From contig NZ_CP071090.1 in NCBI RefSeq assembly GCF_017301735.1, positions 310,001-374,000 on the forward strand: a stretch of 64,000 bases of DNA. Direction: 5' to 3'. This document shows positions 53,261-63,688 of the stretch, one piece after another (the stretch's first letter is position 1; each line of letters begins with the position of its first letter). Below the pieces are notes generated by a model. It searched no databases. It worked only from the letters and a program-made list of their open reading frames with translations, and was not told the origin of the DNA. The DNA is from Pyxidicoccus parkwaysis (lineage in GTDB: Bacteria; Myxococcota; Myxococcia; Myxococcales; Myxococcaceae). A program made the position numbers and the translations under genes.

Positions 53261-54880
53261 TCAGGCCTTGCTCGGGCGCACCACCGCGGGCGGCGTGGAC
53301 ACCGGCGCCTCGGGCGCGGGCAGGCTCGGCGTGGGCGCGCCCACGTGCATCCGGTGGCGCACCTCGGCGAAGCGTTCCGCGGCCTCGCGCTCCGGGAAGA
53401 GCAGCGACACCACCACGCCCACCACGAAGGCCAGCGGAATGGTGATGATGCCCGGGTTCTTCAGCGGGAAGGGCGCCGCGGCGTTGTGCAGCAGGTCCAC
53501 CTGCACCGTGGGCGACAGGAAGATGAGCACCACCGCGGTGAAGGTGCCCGTCAACATGCAGGCCACCGCGCCCCGCGTGGTGAAGTTCTTCCACGCCATG
53601 GACAAGAGCAGCGCGGGGAAGTTGCCGCTCGCCGCAATCGCGAAGGCCAGGCCCACCATGAAGGCCACGTTCTGTCCCTTGAAGATGACGCCCAGGATGA
53701 TGGCCAGGATGCCCAGCGCGAGGCTCGCGATGCGCGCCACCTTGAGCTGCTCGCTCTCCGGCGCCTTGCCCTTGCGCACCACCGTGCTCCACAAGTCGTG
53801 CGACAGCGCCGCCGCGCCGGACAGCGTCAGGCCCGCCACCACCGCGAGAATGGTGGCGAAGGCCACCGCGGAGATGAAGCCCAGGAAGCCCGTGCCGCCC
53901 ACCACCTCGGCCAGCATCGGCGCCGCCATGTTGCCGCCCTTGTCCACGCCCGTAATCGCCGCGCGGCCCACCAGCACCGACGCGCCGAAGCCGAGGATGA
54001 AGGTGACGAGGTAGAAGTAGCCGATGAGCCCCGTGGCGTAGAACACGCTGCTGCGCGCCGCCTTCGCGTCCGGCACCGTGTAGAAGCGCATCAGGATGTG
54101 CGGCAGGCCCGCCGTGCCGAACATCAGCGCCAGCCCCAGGGAGATGGCTTCCAGCGGGCTCGACACGAGCTTGCCCGGCGCCAGCGTCTCCGCCCCGTAT
54201 TGCGTGGCCGCCTCGTTGAAGAGCGCCACCGGGCTGAAGCCGAACTTGTAGAGCACCGCGAGGGCCAGCGCCGTGGCGCCCGCCAGCAGCAGCACGGCCT
54301 TTACAATCTGCACCCACGTGGTGGCAATCATGCCGCCGAAGAGCACGTACAGAATCATCACCGCGCCCACGATGACGACGGCCGTCTCGTACGACAGGCC
54401 GAAGAGCAGGTGGATGAGGTTGCCGGCGCCCACCATCTGCGCAATCAGGTAGAAGCTCACCACCGCGAGCGTGCCGAAGGCCGCGGACAGCCGCACCGGC
54501 GTCTGCTTCAGCCGGTACGCCACCACGTCCGCGAAGGTGTACTTGCCCAGGTTGCGCAGCGGCTCGGCGATGAGGAACGTCACCACCGGCCAGCCCACCA
54601 GCCAGCCGACGGAGTAGATGAGCCCGTCGAAGCCGGACAGCGCCACGAGGCCCGCGATGCCGAGGAAGCTGGCGGCGCTCATGAAGTCACCCGCCAGCGC
54701 GAAGCCGTTCTGCGCGGCGCTGACGCCGCCACCCGCGGCGAAGAACTCGGACGTCGTCTTCGTCTTGCGCGCCGCCCAGTACGTAATCGCCAGGGTGATG
54801 CCGACGAAGAGGAGGAAGAAGATGATGGCCGTCGTGTTGGGCTGGCCCAATTGCGTGCCAAGGGGAGTCGTCGGGTTCAT
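53261..54880 (-). CDS. actP: cation:acetate symporter
   Basis: The 539-residue sodium/solute symporter (SSS family) has about 13 membrane helices. Conserved segments include [62 protein letters not shown] and DLWSTVV. The ActP assignment rests on the DUF485 gene seven bases upstream and acs beyond it, the standard acetate operon. It brings acetate or other short monocarboxylates into the cytoplasm for activation by Acs. The cytoplasmic C-terminal tail is Pro/Ala-rich. Confidence 0.93.
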   Translation of the reverse strand: MNPTTPLGTQLGQPNTTAIIFFLLFVGITLAITYWAARKTKTTSEFFAAGGGVSAAQNGFALAGDFMSAASFLGIAGLVALSGFDGLIYSVGWLVGWPVVTFLIAEPLRNLGKYTFADVVAYRLKQTPVRLSAAFGTLAVVSFYLIAQMVGAGNLIHLLFGLSYETAVVIVGAVMILYVLFGGMIATTWVQIVKAVLLLAGATALALAVLYKFGFSPVALFNEAATQYGAETLAPGKLVSSPLEAISLGLALMFGTAGLPHILMRFYTVPDAKAARSSVFYATGLIGYFYLVTFILGFGASVLVGRAAITGVDKGGNMAAPMLAEVVGGTGFLGFISAVAFATILAVVAGLTLSGAAALSHDLWSTVVRKGKAPESEQLKVARIASLALGILAIILGVIFKGQNVAFMVGLAFAIAASGNFPALLLSMAWKNFTTRGAVACMLTGTFTAVVLIFLSPTVQVDLLHNAAAPFPLKNPGIITIPLAFVVGVVVSLLFPEREAAERFAEVRHRMHVGAPTPSLPAPEAPVSTPPAVVRPSKA

Positions 54881-54887
54881 GCCGTCC

Positions 54888-55178
54888 TCACTTCCCGTCG
54901 CGGTACTGGTGGAGGGCCCGGTCGTACTTCCCGTTCGCCCAGAGGATGTAGAGGCCCGTCAGCACCCACGCGGCCAGGATGACGAGCACCCCGAGCAGGA
55001 TGCCGATGGACAGGCCCGGAGTGATTTGCTGCCCCATCAGCGGCTTGTTGAAGGCCACCAGCAGGATGAAGCCGAGGTACGCCACCAGCATGGCCACCGT
55101 GAGCGCCGCCGCCACGCGCCAGCGTGACGCGGCCAGTGCTTCCAGCGCTTCCTCTCGGGAGTTCGCTTGCATCGACAT
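54888..55178 (-). CDS. DUF485 small membrane protein (YjcH-like)
   Basis: The ~96-residue product has two membrane helices ([22 protein letters not shown] and [23 protein letters not shown]) and the end [12 protein letters not shown]. This is the DUF485 partner found between acs and actP. I chose the ATG at 55178; a second ATG six bases on (55172) has better spacing to the AGGAG upstream. Confidence 0.9.
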   Translation of the reverse strand: MSMQANSREEALEALAASRWRVAAALTVAMLVAYLGFILLVAFNKPLMGQQITPGLSIGILLGVLVILAAWVLTGLYILWANGKYDRALHQYRDGK

Positions 55179-55186
55179 GGCTCCTC

Positions 55187-57151
55187 TCAACGCTTCGCCT
55201 GTGGGGGGACACCCTTGGTCAGCAGCTCATCGAGCACGGCCGGGTCCGCCAGGGTGGTGGCGTCGCCCAGGTTGTCCGTCTCGCCGGAGGCAATCTTGCG
55301 CAACATGCGCCGCAGAATCTTGCCGGAGCGCGTCTTGGGCAGGCCATTCACCAGCACCACCCGGTCCGGCGTGGCGATGGGGCCGATGACGTGGCGCACC
55401 TGCTCCTTGAGCGCGCCCACCATCTGCTCCTGCGAGGCCTCCGCCCAGTCCGGCTTCATGGTGACGAAGGCGCACACGCCCGTGCCCTTCAAGTCGTGCG
55501 GGAAGCCCACCACGGCGGCCTCGGCGACGGACTCATGGGCCACCAGCGCGCTCTCCACCTCCGCGGTGCCCAGGCGGTGGCCGGACACGTTGAGCACGTC
55601 GTCCACGCGGCCCGTAATCCAGTAGTAGCCGTCCTCGTCGCGGCGGCAGCCGTCGCCCGTGAAGTACAGCGAGGGGAAGCGCGAGTAGTACGTCTCCACG
55701 AAGCGCTGGTGGTGGCCGTACAGCGTGCGCGCCTGCCCCGGCCACGAGCGCGCCAGGCACAGGTTGCCGGTGACGCCGTTGCCCTCAATCACGCGGCCCT
55801 CGTCGTCCACCAGCACCGGCTCCACGCCGAAGAAGGGCAGGGTGGCCGAGCCCGGCTTGCACGGCGTGGCGCCCGGCAGCGGGGCGATGAGGATGCCGCC
55901 CGTCTCCGTCTGCCACCACGTGTCCACCACGGGGCAGCGGCCCTCGCCCACCACGTCGTGGTACCAGCGCCACACCTCGGGGTTGATGGGCTCGCCCACC
56001 GAGCCCAGGAGGCGCAGCGTCTTGCGCGAGGACTTCTTCACGAAGTCGTCGCCCTCCTTGATGAGGGCGCGCAGCGCGGTGGGCGCGGTGTAGAGGATGG
56101 TGGCCTTGACGTCATCCACCACCTGCCAGAGCCGGCCCGCGTGGGGGTACGTGGGCGTGGACTCGAACATGACGGTGGTGGTGCCCGTCGCCAGCGGGCC
56201 GTAGAGGATGTAGCTGTGGCCCGTCACCCAGCCCAGGTCCGCGGCGCAGAAGTGCACGTCGTCCGGCTGGATGTCGAAGATGTAGCGGAACGTGGTGGCC
56301 GCGTACGTGAGGTAGCCGCCGGTGGTGTGCAGCACGCCCTTGGGCTTCCCGGTGGAGCCGGACGTGTAGAGGATGAAGAGCGGGTCCTCGGCGTCCATCC
56401 ACTCGGCGGGACAGGTGCCGCGGTGCCGCGACATCTCCACGTCCAGCCAATGGTCGCGCCCCATGCGCATGGGCACCTCCTTGGCGGTGCGGCGCACGAC
56501 GAGGATGGACTCCACCTGCGTGAGACCCTCCACCGCCTCGTCGGCGATGGCCTTGGTGGGGACGAACTTGGGACCGCGCGGGCCCTCGTTGGCGGTGACG
56601 AGCACCTTCGCGCCCGAGTCGAGGATGCGCTCGCGCAGCGACTCCGACGAGAAGCCGGCGAACACCACCGAGTGCACCGCGCCGATGCGCGCGCAGGCGA
56701 GCATGGTGTAGGCCAGCTCCGGCACCATGGGCAGGTAGATGCAGACGCGGTCGCCCTTGCGCACGCCGTGGGCCTTCAGCACGTTGGCCACGCGGCCCAC
56801 GTGGTGCTGCAAGTCACGGAAGGTGATGACCTGGTACTCGCCGGGCTCGTTCTTCGCCCAGATGATGGCGGGCTTGCCGGGGCGGCTCTTGGCGTGACGG
56901 TCCACGCAGTTGAAGGCGACGTTGAGCTTGCCGCCGCCGAACCACGAGAAGTCCACCGCCTCGGCGTCCACGTCCAGCACCGTGTCGGGCTTGTGGAACC
57001 AGGTGAGCTGCTGGGCCATCTCGCCCCAGAAGGCCTCGGGCTGCTCCAGGCTCTGTTTGTAGAGGCGCTGGTAGTCCTCCAGGCTCTTCACGTGCGAGGT
57101 GCGGCTGAACTGCTCCTTCGGGGGGATGAACGCGTCTTTGTTCGAGGTCAT
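55187..57151 (-). CDS. acs: acetyl-CoA synthetase
   Basis: The ~654-residue AMP-forming ligase converts acetate, ATP and CoA to acetyl-CoA. The adenylation loop [14 protein letters not shown], the WWQTETGG block, [22 protein letters not shown] and the C-terminal [16 protein letters not shown] are all present. The last lysine-containing PxxxSGK is the usual site of regulatory acetylation. The ATG at 57151 is favoured because AAGGA lies 11 bases upstream; an in-frame ATG at 57163 has no separated ribosome site. It is the second gene of the porin-acs-DUF485-actP operon. Confidence 0.96.
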   Translation of the reverse strand: MTSNKDAFIPPKEQFSRTSHVKSLEDYQRLYKQSLEQPEAFWGEMAQQLTWFHKPDTVLDVDAEAVDFSWFGGGKLNVAFNCVDRHAKSRPGKPAIIWAKNEPGEYQVITFRDLQHHVGRVANVLKAHGVRKGDRVCIYLPMVPELAYTMLACARIGAVHSVVFAGFSSESLRERILDSGAKVLVTANEGPRGPKFVPTKAIADEAVEGLTQVESILVVRRTAKEVPMRMGRDHWLDVEMSRHRGTCPAEWMDAEDPLFILYTSGSTGKPKGVLHTTGGYLTYAATTFRYIFDIQPDDVHFCAADLGWVTGHSYILYGPLATGTTTVMFESTPTYPHAGRLWQVVDDVKATILYTAPTALRALIKEGDDFVKKSSRKTLRLLGSVGEPINPEVWRWYHDVVGEGRCPVVDTWWQTETGGILIAPLPGATPCKPGSATLPFFGVEPVLVDDEGRVIEGNGVTGNLCLARSWPGQARTLYGHHQRFVETYYSRFPSLYFTGDGCRRDEDGYYWITGRVDDVLNVSGHRLGTAEVESALVAHESVAEAAVVGFPHDLKGTGVCAFVTMKPDWAEASQEQMVGALKEQVRHVIGPIATPDRVVLVNGLPKTRSGKILRRMLRKIASGETDNLGDATTLADPAVLDELLTKGVPPQAKR

Positions 57152-57179
57152 TTGCGGCGGCATCCTTGGGGGCGGAAGG

Positions 57180-58283
57180 TCAGTAGAAGAGCTGGAGCTG
57201 GGCCGTGCCGGTGATGCCGGTGTCGGCCTCGGAGATGTCGCCCAGCTTGGACACGGCGACCTCCGTCTTGAGGTTGAAGGTGTGCTTCTGGAACCAGATG
57301 TTGAAGCCGGGCCTCAGCACGAGCAGGTCCTGGTTGTTCACGCGCGAGTTGAAGTACTCGGCGGAGACGACGGGCTCGAGCTGGCCGAAGCGGTAGCCCA
57401 CCTCGGAGAAGAAGCCGGTGCCGCTCTGCGGGGCGTCCATGCCCTGGCGGTAGGTATAGACGCCGGTGTTGAAGACGACGGCCTGGTCTCCAGCCAGCGG
57501 CAGGTCGAGGAAGACGTCGGTGGCGAAGTTGGCCGAGTCGTGGACGCCGCTGGCCGTGGCCACGGCGGAGGGCTGGTAGTCGGCGCCCAGGCCCACGGAC
57601 AGGCGCGGCTTGTCGTCGAAGTAGATGCCCTGGAAGAAGAGGTCCTCCTCGCGGGTGAGGAAGTTCCACCGGACGCTGGCCACGCCGCGCGGCAGGTCAT
57701 CCGGGTTGACGGTGACGCCGTCGGTCGTCTTCTTGCCCTCGACGCCGTTGAGGATGGCGGCGCGGAAGCCCACCGGCCCCGCGAAGCCGCGCAATTGCAC
57801 GCCCGTGTCACGCCACACCTTGCCGACGCCCGGCGTGAAGCGGATGAGGTTGGCGTGGTAGTCCACCGTGTTGAGGGCAATCGCGCCCTGCAGGTTGTGG
57901 CGCGACAGCGGGGCGATGAGGAAGCCCGCGTCGACGAAAATCTTGTCGGCGACTTCGTAATAGAGGAACGCGTCCTGGAGGTAGAAGGCGACGTCGAAGT
58001 TGCCGTCCTTGCCGAAGTTGGGCTGGTCCGTCTCGACGAAGAAGGACAGGTGCTTGGTGACGCTCCCGAAGACGAGGATGCGGGCGCGCCGCAGGAAGAG
58101 GTCCGTGCCCACGTCTCCGACAGGCGCGCCGTCCTTGATGAGCTGGACCTGGGGCTGGAGGAGGAGGTTGACGTTGAGGACTGCCTCGTCGGTGATTTGA
58201 ATCTTGCCGGCCAACGCGGGGCCAGCGGGCAGCAGGGCCACGAGGGCCAGGAGCGACAGCAGGCGGATGGGGGCAGGGCGCAT
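57180..58283 (-). CDS. outer-membrane porin of phosphate-selective/OprO-OprP-like type
   Basis: From the ATG at 58283 the 367-residue product has a Sec signal ([25 protein letters not shown]). A beta-barrel pattern follows with frequent aromatic strand ends, [22 protein letters not shown], a [24 protein letters not shown] block and a C-terminal LQLFY ending in an aromatic residue. It leads the acetate operon by ~28 bases, which suggests a role in uptake of acetate or related anions across the outer membrane. The ATG at 58313 only adds 10 residues before the signal. Confidence 0.85.
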   Translation of the reverse strand: MRPAPIRLLSLLALVALLPAGPALAGKIQITDEAVLNVNLLLQPQVQLIKDGAPVGDVGTDLFLRRARILVFGSVTKHLSFFVETDQPNFGKDGNFDVAFYLQDAFLYYEVADKIFVDAGFLIAPLSRHNLQGAIALNTVDYHANLIRFTPGVGKVWRDTGVQLRGFAGPVGFRAAILNGVEGKKTTDGVTVNPDDLPRGVASVRWNFLTREEDLFFQGIYFDDKPRLSVGLGADYQPSAVATASGVHDSANFATDVFLDLPLAGDQAVVFNTGVYTYRQGMDAPQSGTGFFSEVGYRFGQLEPVVSAEYFNSRVNNQDLLVLRPGFNIWFQKHTFNLKTEVAVSKLGDISEADTGITGTAQLQLFY

Positions 58284-58384
58284 GGCCCGCCGCTTGAGCA
58301 ATGCACAAGCCAACCCATGCTGTCTGGAGATTCAGGACCTTACGGGTTGGCCCGGTGCGTCAGGATGTTACGGAAGGTGACGCG

Positions 58385-58400
58385 CGCGTTACCGCGGTAA
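58385..58400. promoter_or_regulatory. perfect 16-bp palindrome upstream of acetate operon
   Basis: CGTTACCGCGGTAACG is fully self-complementary and lies ~100 bases upstream of the porin start. Related half-sites GTTACGG and CGTAACG occur on either side. The symmetry suits a dimeric regulator of the porin-acs-actP operon; no regulator gene is adjacent. Confidence 0.5.
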
Positions 58401-58427
58401 CGATTCATGCAATGCGTCGTAACGTGA

Positions 58428-58455
58428 ACGCGCGCCTGCCTTTGCAGGCAGGCGC
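58428..58455 (-). terminator. 12-bp stem terminator after 58477 gene
   Basis: GCGCGCCTGCCT and AGGCAGGCGCGC are exact complements around TTGC. The hairpin is ~20 bases beyond the stop of the membrane-protein gene on the minus strand. A long T-run is lacking. Confidence 0.6.
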
Positions 58456-58476
58456 GCTGCGTCAGGGATTGCGGCG

Positions 58477-59304
58477 TCAGGCGGGCCTGGAGTTGGAGTG
58501 GTCGTTCGCCTTGCCCAGCAGGTAGCCGCCGTGGCTGATGGCGAGGAGCGCGACGAAGCCCTGGGACAGGGGCGGCAGGCCGCCCGTCTTGCCGGCCATG
58601 ACGGCGCCAGCGACGTCCATGAAGTAGCTCACCGCGGCGATGAGCGTGAAGTAGAACATCTGCACCTTGGCGAGGTCGACGTGGGCGGTGTTGCCGACCT
58701 CGTCACCCTGGAAGATGTCCGAGACGCGGGCCTCCTGGAGGCTCTTGTTCGCGTAGAGCGTGCCCTGGCTCGTCTGGTTCATCTCATCCATGCGCTCGTT
58801 GAGCAGGGTGGACGTGTTCTGCATCATCTTCTCGTCCGGCTTGCGCGAGCGCTTGGCGCCGAGGATGAGCGGCGTGCCCAGCAGCGACGTGGTGGAGATG
58901 CCCATGGCGAGCCAGAGCTCCTGGGGGATGCCCACGTCCACCGCGTCCGTCGTCCCGGCCTTCACGCGGGAGATGGCCATGGTGAGGTAGCCGCCCATGA
59001 CGACCACGGTCCAGATGGCGGCCTGCACTCGCGAGAGGCTCATCAGGTTGCGCTCGTTGATGAGCACACCGAAGGGCGTGCCGGAGATGGACTGGCCGAG
59101 CACGAGGAGGAACAGGGCCAGCGCGCCGGTGGTGGCGACGTAGCTCCAGCCGGGCGTGACGAACCACGACGTGGCGAGCACCACCAGCGGCAGCGCGCCT
59201 GTGAGCAACAGCAGGCGACTGTTGGTCTCCTGCAGCGGAATGGATGTGATTGGTTCGGCGATGCCTGGTCTGGGCTCACCGACTGCGAAGGATTTCTCTG
59301 CCAT
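58477..59304 (-). CDS. multi-pass membrane protein of unknown function
   Basis: The 275-residue product has five or six hydrophobic segments: two near 32-75, others at ~95-115 and ~130-150, and two near the C-terminus. A polar helical loop at ~150-215 contains KMMQNTSTLLNERMDEMNQTSQG. No family or catalytic motif is recognised. Downstream it is terminated by a strong hairpin. Confidence 0.75.
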   Translation of the reverse strand: MAEKSFAVGEPRPGIAEPITSIPLQETNSRLLLLTGALPLVVLATSWFVTPGWSYVATTGALALFLLVLGQSISGTPFGVLINERNLMSLSRVQAAIWTVVVMGGYLTMAISRVKAGTTDAVDVGIPQELWLAMGISTTSLLGTPLILGAKRSRKPDEKMMQNTSTLLNERMDEMNQTSQGTLYANKSLQEARVSDIFQGDEVGNTAHVDLAKVQMFYFTLIAAVSYFMDVAGAVMAGKTGGLPPLSQGFVALLAISHGGYLLGKANDHSNSRPA

Positions 59305-59425
59305 GACGTCCCCCCGGGATGTGGTGGAGCCATGCTAACGAGCTGCCCGGACATTCCGGTCTATCCGGGGGCGGAACCCTCGGGTGCCGGACACTCGGCT
59401 GGGACTCGGGGGAGGTGGAAGGGCA

Positions 59426-60586
59426 TCATGGGACGGCGGGTTCGGTGGTGACGCTGTCCGGGTGCGGCACACGTCCCGTGCCGGGCCCCGCGTCCTCCGC
59501 CACGGCTTCTCCCGCCTCCACCAGGGCTTGATGCAGCTCCGCGGCCGCTTCCTTGGGGCCGTAGTCTTCGCGCTCGTGTAGCAGCCTGCGCATCCGTTGC
59601 TCCACCTCCGCGGCGGAGGCGTAGCGCTCCGATGGATTGCGGCGCAGCAGTCTGGAGAAGAGGGCTCGCACGGATTCGGTCAGTCCTTCCGTGGCTCGTG
59701 CGATGTCCTCGGGTGTGAAGGTGACGGCCCGCAGGACGATTTCCCCCATGTCCGGCTGGGACCATGCGTCCTGTGCGCGCGCGATGGCATCACCGATGCG
59801 CTCGCGCTCATGTTCAGGGACCTTGCGCAGCAGGTCGTGCGGCAGCAGGTCCGGCGGGTTGAGCAGGTGCCGGCCGGTGGCGAACTCCAGCAACACCAGC
59901 CCGAGGACGAACACGTCGGAGCGGGCATCCTCGGGCTCTCCCAGCAGCGCCTCCGGTGAGGCGTAGTAGGCGTCGCCCCTGACACGTGGCACGCGCGCGG
60001 TGCGCCGGCCGGGCAGGTGCGCGGACGCGAGGCCGAAGTCCGTCAGCTTCGCCTTGCCGCTCAGCTTCACGCGGATGCGGGTAGGGTCCACCGCGCGGTG
60101 GACGATGTGCAGCGGCTCACCTTGCGCGTCGCGGCTGCCGTGCGCGTGGGCCAGGGCCCCCGCCACCTGCGCGCCGACGTGGAGCATGAACTCCTCGGAG
60201 AAATAGCGCTCGCGCTCGTGGGAGAGGTTGAGGAGGCCTTCCAACGAGCGCCCGCTGACGGCCTCCAGGATGACGTGCAGGGCCTTCCGGGACGCGTGCA
60301 GCCCGTGGACCCGGGCGATGTGGGGATGGTTCAGGTACATGGCCAACCGCACCTCCTCCTCCAGTCGCTCGCGTGCCTCCTTCATGGCCTCGGTGAGGGT
60401 GGGAAGCGCCAGCATCTTGATGAGGACCCGGCCCAGGTCCTTCCGGCTCCTGCCTCGCTTGATGGCCAGGACGATGCGCTCGCCATGGCTGCCGGGCCCC
60501 AGGTCCCGAGCCAACTCGTAGGCGACACCGTCGAGGCGGAAGAGGATGTTTCCCGGCGGGTACGCCGGGGGGCGGGAGAACACCAT
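59426..60586 (-). CDS. predicted Ser/Thr pseudokinase
   Basis: From the ATG at 60586 (GGAGG ~10 bases upstream) the product is 386 residues with a kinase fold. The glycine loop is LGPGSHGE, the beta-3 lysine VLIK (Lys57), the DFG motif LTDFGLAS (183-185) and an SPEA motif. In the catalytic loop the sequence is VHRAVDPTRI: Ala165 stands where the catalytic Asp of HRD should be, and the Lys and Asn of HRDLKxxN are also missing. That predicts loss of phosphotransfer with nucleotide binding possibly kept. The C-terminal tail is acidic. No membrane helix is seen. Confidence 0.85.
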   Translation of the reverse strand: MVFSRPPAYPPGNILFRLDGVAYELARDLGPGSHGERIVLAIKRGRSRKDLGRVLIKMLALPTLTEAMKEARERLEEEVRLAMYLNHPHIARVHGLHASRKALHVILEAVSGRSLEGLLNLSHERERYFSEEFMLHVGAQVAGALAHAHGSRDAQGEPLHIVHRAVDPTRIRVKLSGKAKLTDFGLASAHLPGRRTARVPRVRGDAYYASPEALLGEPEDARSDVFVLGLVLLEFATGRHLLNPPDLLPHDLLRKVPEHERERIGDAIARAQDAWSQPDMGEIVLRAVTFTPEDIARATEGLTESVRALFSRLLRRNPSERYASAAEVEQRMRRLLHEREDYGPKEAAAELHQALVEAGEAVAEDAGPGTGRVPHPDSVTTEPAVP

Positions 60587-60893
60587 GTGCGGGAAGCCTC
60601 CGGGGGCACGCGCGAAAGAGGATTCCGCGCAGGGACACCCGGAACCTATCTCCAGGTTGGATGGATGGTGAACGATGTTCAAGGTTGTGTGGCGACGCTG
60701 TTGAAATCGGGTTGCAAGAGCTCTGGCGGCCTACCTCGAGGGGTGTTTTTGCCAAGCGCCTTTACACGCGGCGGCGGCGTCCCGCGTCCGCGCCCTCCTG
60801 CCTCCGCTCTCGCTTCGTGCCCTGGTGGAGCACATGACGGGGACGTGTGCGGCGTGCCGTCTGGTACGGTCCTACGCAGGAGGTCGTTCCCGA
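60587..60893. other. 307-base intergenic region between divergent kinase genes
   Basis: The region holds AT-richer stretches (TTCAAGGTTG, GGGTGTTTTTGCC) than its surroundings. No convincing promoter pair, repeat or gene is seen. The AGGAGG ribosome site of the DUF2381 gene is at 60878-60883. Confidence 0.5.
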
Positions 60894-61823
60894 GTGTCAC
60901 CACTTCCCGGGCTGGTTCTGGCGCTGCTTCTCCTGACGTCGTGGACGGCCGCGGCTCAATCACCCACCGAGCGCACGGTGCGCGTGCGGCGTGTTCCGTT
61001 GACGGGCATCCCCATCGAAGTGCGCGTGGCGCCCGGCATCCCCACCACCCTGAACTTCGAAGCGGACATCGACGTGCAGTCCGTGGTGCTGGGGGCCACG
61101 GAGCGCGTCAGGCTGCTGGCCGTGGCGCCACGGGCCATCACGCTCGTGTCCGTGGCCGAGCTGGACGCCGGGGTGGCGTTGCACGCGCGCTTCGCGGAGG
61201 CCTGCCTTCCTTCGGAGCCCGGCTTCATCCTGCGCGCGGACGCGGAGGAGGTGGACGCACAGGTGACGGTCTATCGGGACGCGAGGGCGCCGGAGTTGTT
61301 GCGGGCGCAGGCGGCCGAGTGGGAGGCGCGCGCCACCACGTGCGAGTCGGAGCTGGCCACGCTGCGCGAGCGCGGCGGCGTCAGTCTTGCCGCCCTGGTG
61401 CTCTCGGGTGAGCTCGACGGGAGAGGCGTCCGGGTGGATTCCCTTCAGTGCGAAGGGGGCTTCCGTGCCAGCGGCCTGGAATGCTACGGGGTGATGCGTT
61501 TCCTCTCGGTGGTGCGGGTCGTCGTGTTCATTCGCCTGCTCAACGCGCCAGGGCATCCGGTGTGGAGGCGGGGGAGGGCGTGGCTGGTGAGCGAGTCCAG
61601 CGGGGAGCGGTTCGAGGCGCGCGTCGTGGCCCTGGAGCCCGCGGCATTTGCACCGGGAGCGGACGGCACCCTCGTGCTGGAGTTTCCACGGCCACCTGTC
61701 GACGCAGGAGCGGACTTCCGGTTGGAGGCGCAGGACGCGGAAGGGACGCGACACCTCTCCATTGCGCACGTGACGATGGATGCCTTGGCTGAGCCCGCAC
61801 AGGGGAAGAAGGACGGACCATGA
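60894..61823 (+). CDS. DUF2381-family exported protein
   Basis: The product starts best at the GTG at 60894, which has AGGAGG 10 bases upstream and opens directly into a signal peptide (VSPLPGLVLALLLLTSWTAAAQ), giving 309 residues. An upstream ATG at 60825 would bury that signal. The body, with RVRRVPLTGIPIEVRVAPGIPTTLNFEADI and a later LSGELDGRGVR, fits the DUF2381 family, known mainly from myxobacteria. Its function is not established. Its stop overlaps the next kinase start (ATGA), so the two are coupled. Confidence 0.87.
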   Translation: MSPLPGLVLALLLLTSWTAAAQSPTERTVRVRRVPLTGIPIEVRVAPGIPTTLNFEADIDVQSVVLGATERVRLLAVAPRAITLVSVAELDAGVALHARFAEACLPSEPGFILRADAEEVDAQVTVYRDARAPELLRAQAAEWEARATTCESELATLRERGGVSLAALVLSGELDGRGVRVDSLQCEGGFRASGLECYGVMRFLSVVRVVVFIRLLNAPGHPVWRRGRAWLVSESSGERFEARVVALEPAAFAPGADGTLVLEFPRPPVDAGADFRLEAQDAEGTRHLSIAHVTMDALAEPAQGKKDGP

Positions 61824-63643
61824 CCACCGCACAGCCCCTGGGATTTCTCAGGCCCGGCGGATTCATCGACTCCTTTCGCATCGTCAGAGCGCTCGGTGAA
61901 GGCGCCAACGGCATGGTGCTGCTGGTGAAGCGGCGCGGGCGGCCATTCGCCCTCAAGCTGGCGCGGCGCCGGGAGTTCAGTGACGACGCAGGGAAGACCA
62001 GCGCCCGCATGACCCGGGAGCTGGGCTGCCTCATCCATCTGGAGCACCCGAACATCATCCGCGCCCGGGCCTGGGGCCGCTTCCCCGACCTGATTGGGGA
62101 CTACAGCTATCTGGTGCTCGACTACGTGGACGGCTGGACGCTGGCCGAGTGGCTGGAGGTGGCGCGCCCCACCTTCTCCCAGGTGGTGCGCGTGTTCCTC
62201 AAGCTGGCGGACGCAGTGGAGTACATGCACCGTCAGGGCGTCTTCCACCGGGACCTCTCCCTGTCCAACGTCCTCATCCGCAAGGCCGACGGGGAGCCCT
62301 TCATCGTGGACTTCGGCGCGGGCGACTTCGCCAACGCACAGGAGCTGACCGAGGGGCCTCTTCCGCCAGGAACCCATCGCTTCCGGGCCCCCGAGGCGAT
62401 GACCTTCTGGGCGGAGCACCGGCAGGATTTCGGCGCCCGCTATCCCTTCCATGAGAAGGACGACCAGTATGCGCTCGCCGTGTGTCTGTATGACGCGCTG
62501 ACGGACGCGGAAGCCGCGACGGCCGCCGAGCTACGCACCGTGCGGCGCATTCCCGTCAACAGCCCCGCGATGGGCTCTCCTCCCGCCCCTCGAGCGGTGA
62601 ATCCGCGCGTCCCTCTGGCGCTCAGTGAGCTGGTGGCCCGGGCCGTGGAGCACGACACGGCGAAGCGGCTGTCCACGCTGGAGGCCCTGCGCGTCGCGCT
62701 GGAGGCCCTGGCCGATGCGGGCGGCACGGAATGGGAGGCTCCGGTCTTCGCGCCCGCCGAGCCACCCCCCTGCACGGCTCAGGCAGGTGCCGTCCCACGG
62801 GGGCAGGCCCGTCGGCGCAAGGTTGCTGCCGGCGTGGGCGCCGTGGGAGTGGCCGTGGTGGCCGCCCTCGCGCTGCTGCGCGAGCCGTCACCTCCGCCCG
62901 AGCCCCCAGCCCCGCGGGCGCCAGTCGGCAGTCAACGGTCACGGCCTCCGGATGCGCCGCGTCCTTCCCCCGCTCCGCCGGCTCCCTCTGAGGTACCGTC
63001 GTCGGCGCCCGTACCTCCTGCCCAGAAGGAATCCTCCACCGTGAGTGCCTCGAAGCCTCCCATGCGTCAGCCCCCGCCGAAGTCGCTCAGGCCCGCTGCC
63101 CGCCCCACCTTCACGCCGGAGTTCCTGGCCCGCTGCGCGGGGCTCTCGCTCGTCGCCGCGGCGGAGCTGGGGTGCCCCTCATCAGCCCAGGTGCGTCCCG
63201 AGCGCGACACCTGCCCGGCGGAGGCCCGGGAGTGGATGAGGCAACTGCAGTTCGACCATGGACAGGAATTCCCTCTCTGGCTCGACGTGATGGGCCAGCA
63301 CGAGCCCGGCTCCCGGGAGACGCGGGGCCTCTACCGCACCGGGAAATACATGGGCAAATATTTCGGCGGCAATAGCGGGGTCGTCAAGGACAACTGGCGG
63401 GTCGAGGGTTACCTCTGGACGGAAGGGAAGCTGGTTGCGGGCCGGTACACCCGCCTGTTTCCCGATGCCGGAGCGCTTGACACAAACGGCAGGCCCCTGC
63501 CGCGCGAGATTCCTGTTTGCATTGAGCTTGGCAAGAGAAGAGAGCACGGAGCTGAGAAGTTAGAGGGCTCCAGGCCCGGGGTTGCCGAGCTCGCGAATAT
63601 AGTGGTTGCCCATATCACCTATGGGGAGTGGAGCCAGCCTTGA
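61820..63643 (+). CDS. membrane Ser/Thr kinase coupled to DUF2381 protein
   Basis: The 607-residue kinase has LGEGANG (glycine loop), Lys46 in FALKLA, FHRDLSLSN with HRD at 143-145 and Asn150 (Ser147 replaces the usual catalytic-loop Lys), DFG at 164-166 and APEA. After a proline-rich juxtamembrane stretch a membrane helix lies at ~335-353. The C-terminal ~250 residues outside are a Pro/Ser/Ala-rich linker and then a small domain with cysteines in LARCAGL, ELGCPSS, RDTCPAE and IPVCIEL. It should be active and probably senses something in the periplasm together with the DUF2381 protein. Confidence 0.9.
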   Translation: MTTAQPLGFLRPGGFIDSFRIVRALGEGANGMVLLVKRRGRPFALKLARRREFSDDAGKTSARMTRELGCLIHLEHPNIIRARAWGRFPDLIGDYSYLVLDYVDGWTLAEWLEVARPTFSQVVRVFLKLADAVEYMHRQGVFHRDLSLSNVLIRKADGEPFIVDFGAGDFANAQELTEGPLPPGTHRFRAPEAMTFWAEHRQDFGARYPFHEKDDQYALAVCLYDALTDAEAATAAELRTVRRIPVNSPAMGSPPAPRAVNPRVPLALSELVARAVEHDTAKRLSTLEALRVALEALADAGGTEWEAPVFAPAEPPPCTAQAGAVPRGQARRRKVAAGVGAVGVAVVAALALLREPSPPPEPPAPRAPVGSQRSRPPDAPRPSPAPPAPSEVPSSAPVPPAQKESSTVSASKPPMRQPPPKSLRPAARPTFTPEFLARCAGLSLVAAAELGCPSSAQVRPERDTCPAEAREWMRQLQFDHGQEFPLWLDVMGQHEPGSRETRGLYRTGKYMGKYFGGNSGVVKDNWRVEGYLWTEGKLVAGRYTRLFPDAGALDTNGRPLPREIPVCIELGKRREHGAEKLEGSRPGVAELANIVVAHITYGEWSQP

Positions 63644-63688
63644 GGGGCAGGGCATGGGCGGAGCGCTACCCTGCGAGCCGTTTCGCCT

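Noticed and set aside
60690..60704. Second sigma-54-like match (TGG-N8-TTGA)
   Set aside because: The essential -12 GC is GA, so it is not a credible promoter.
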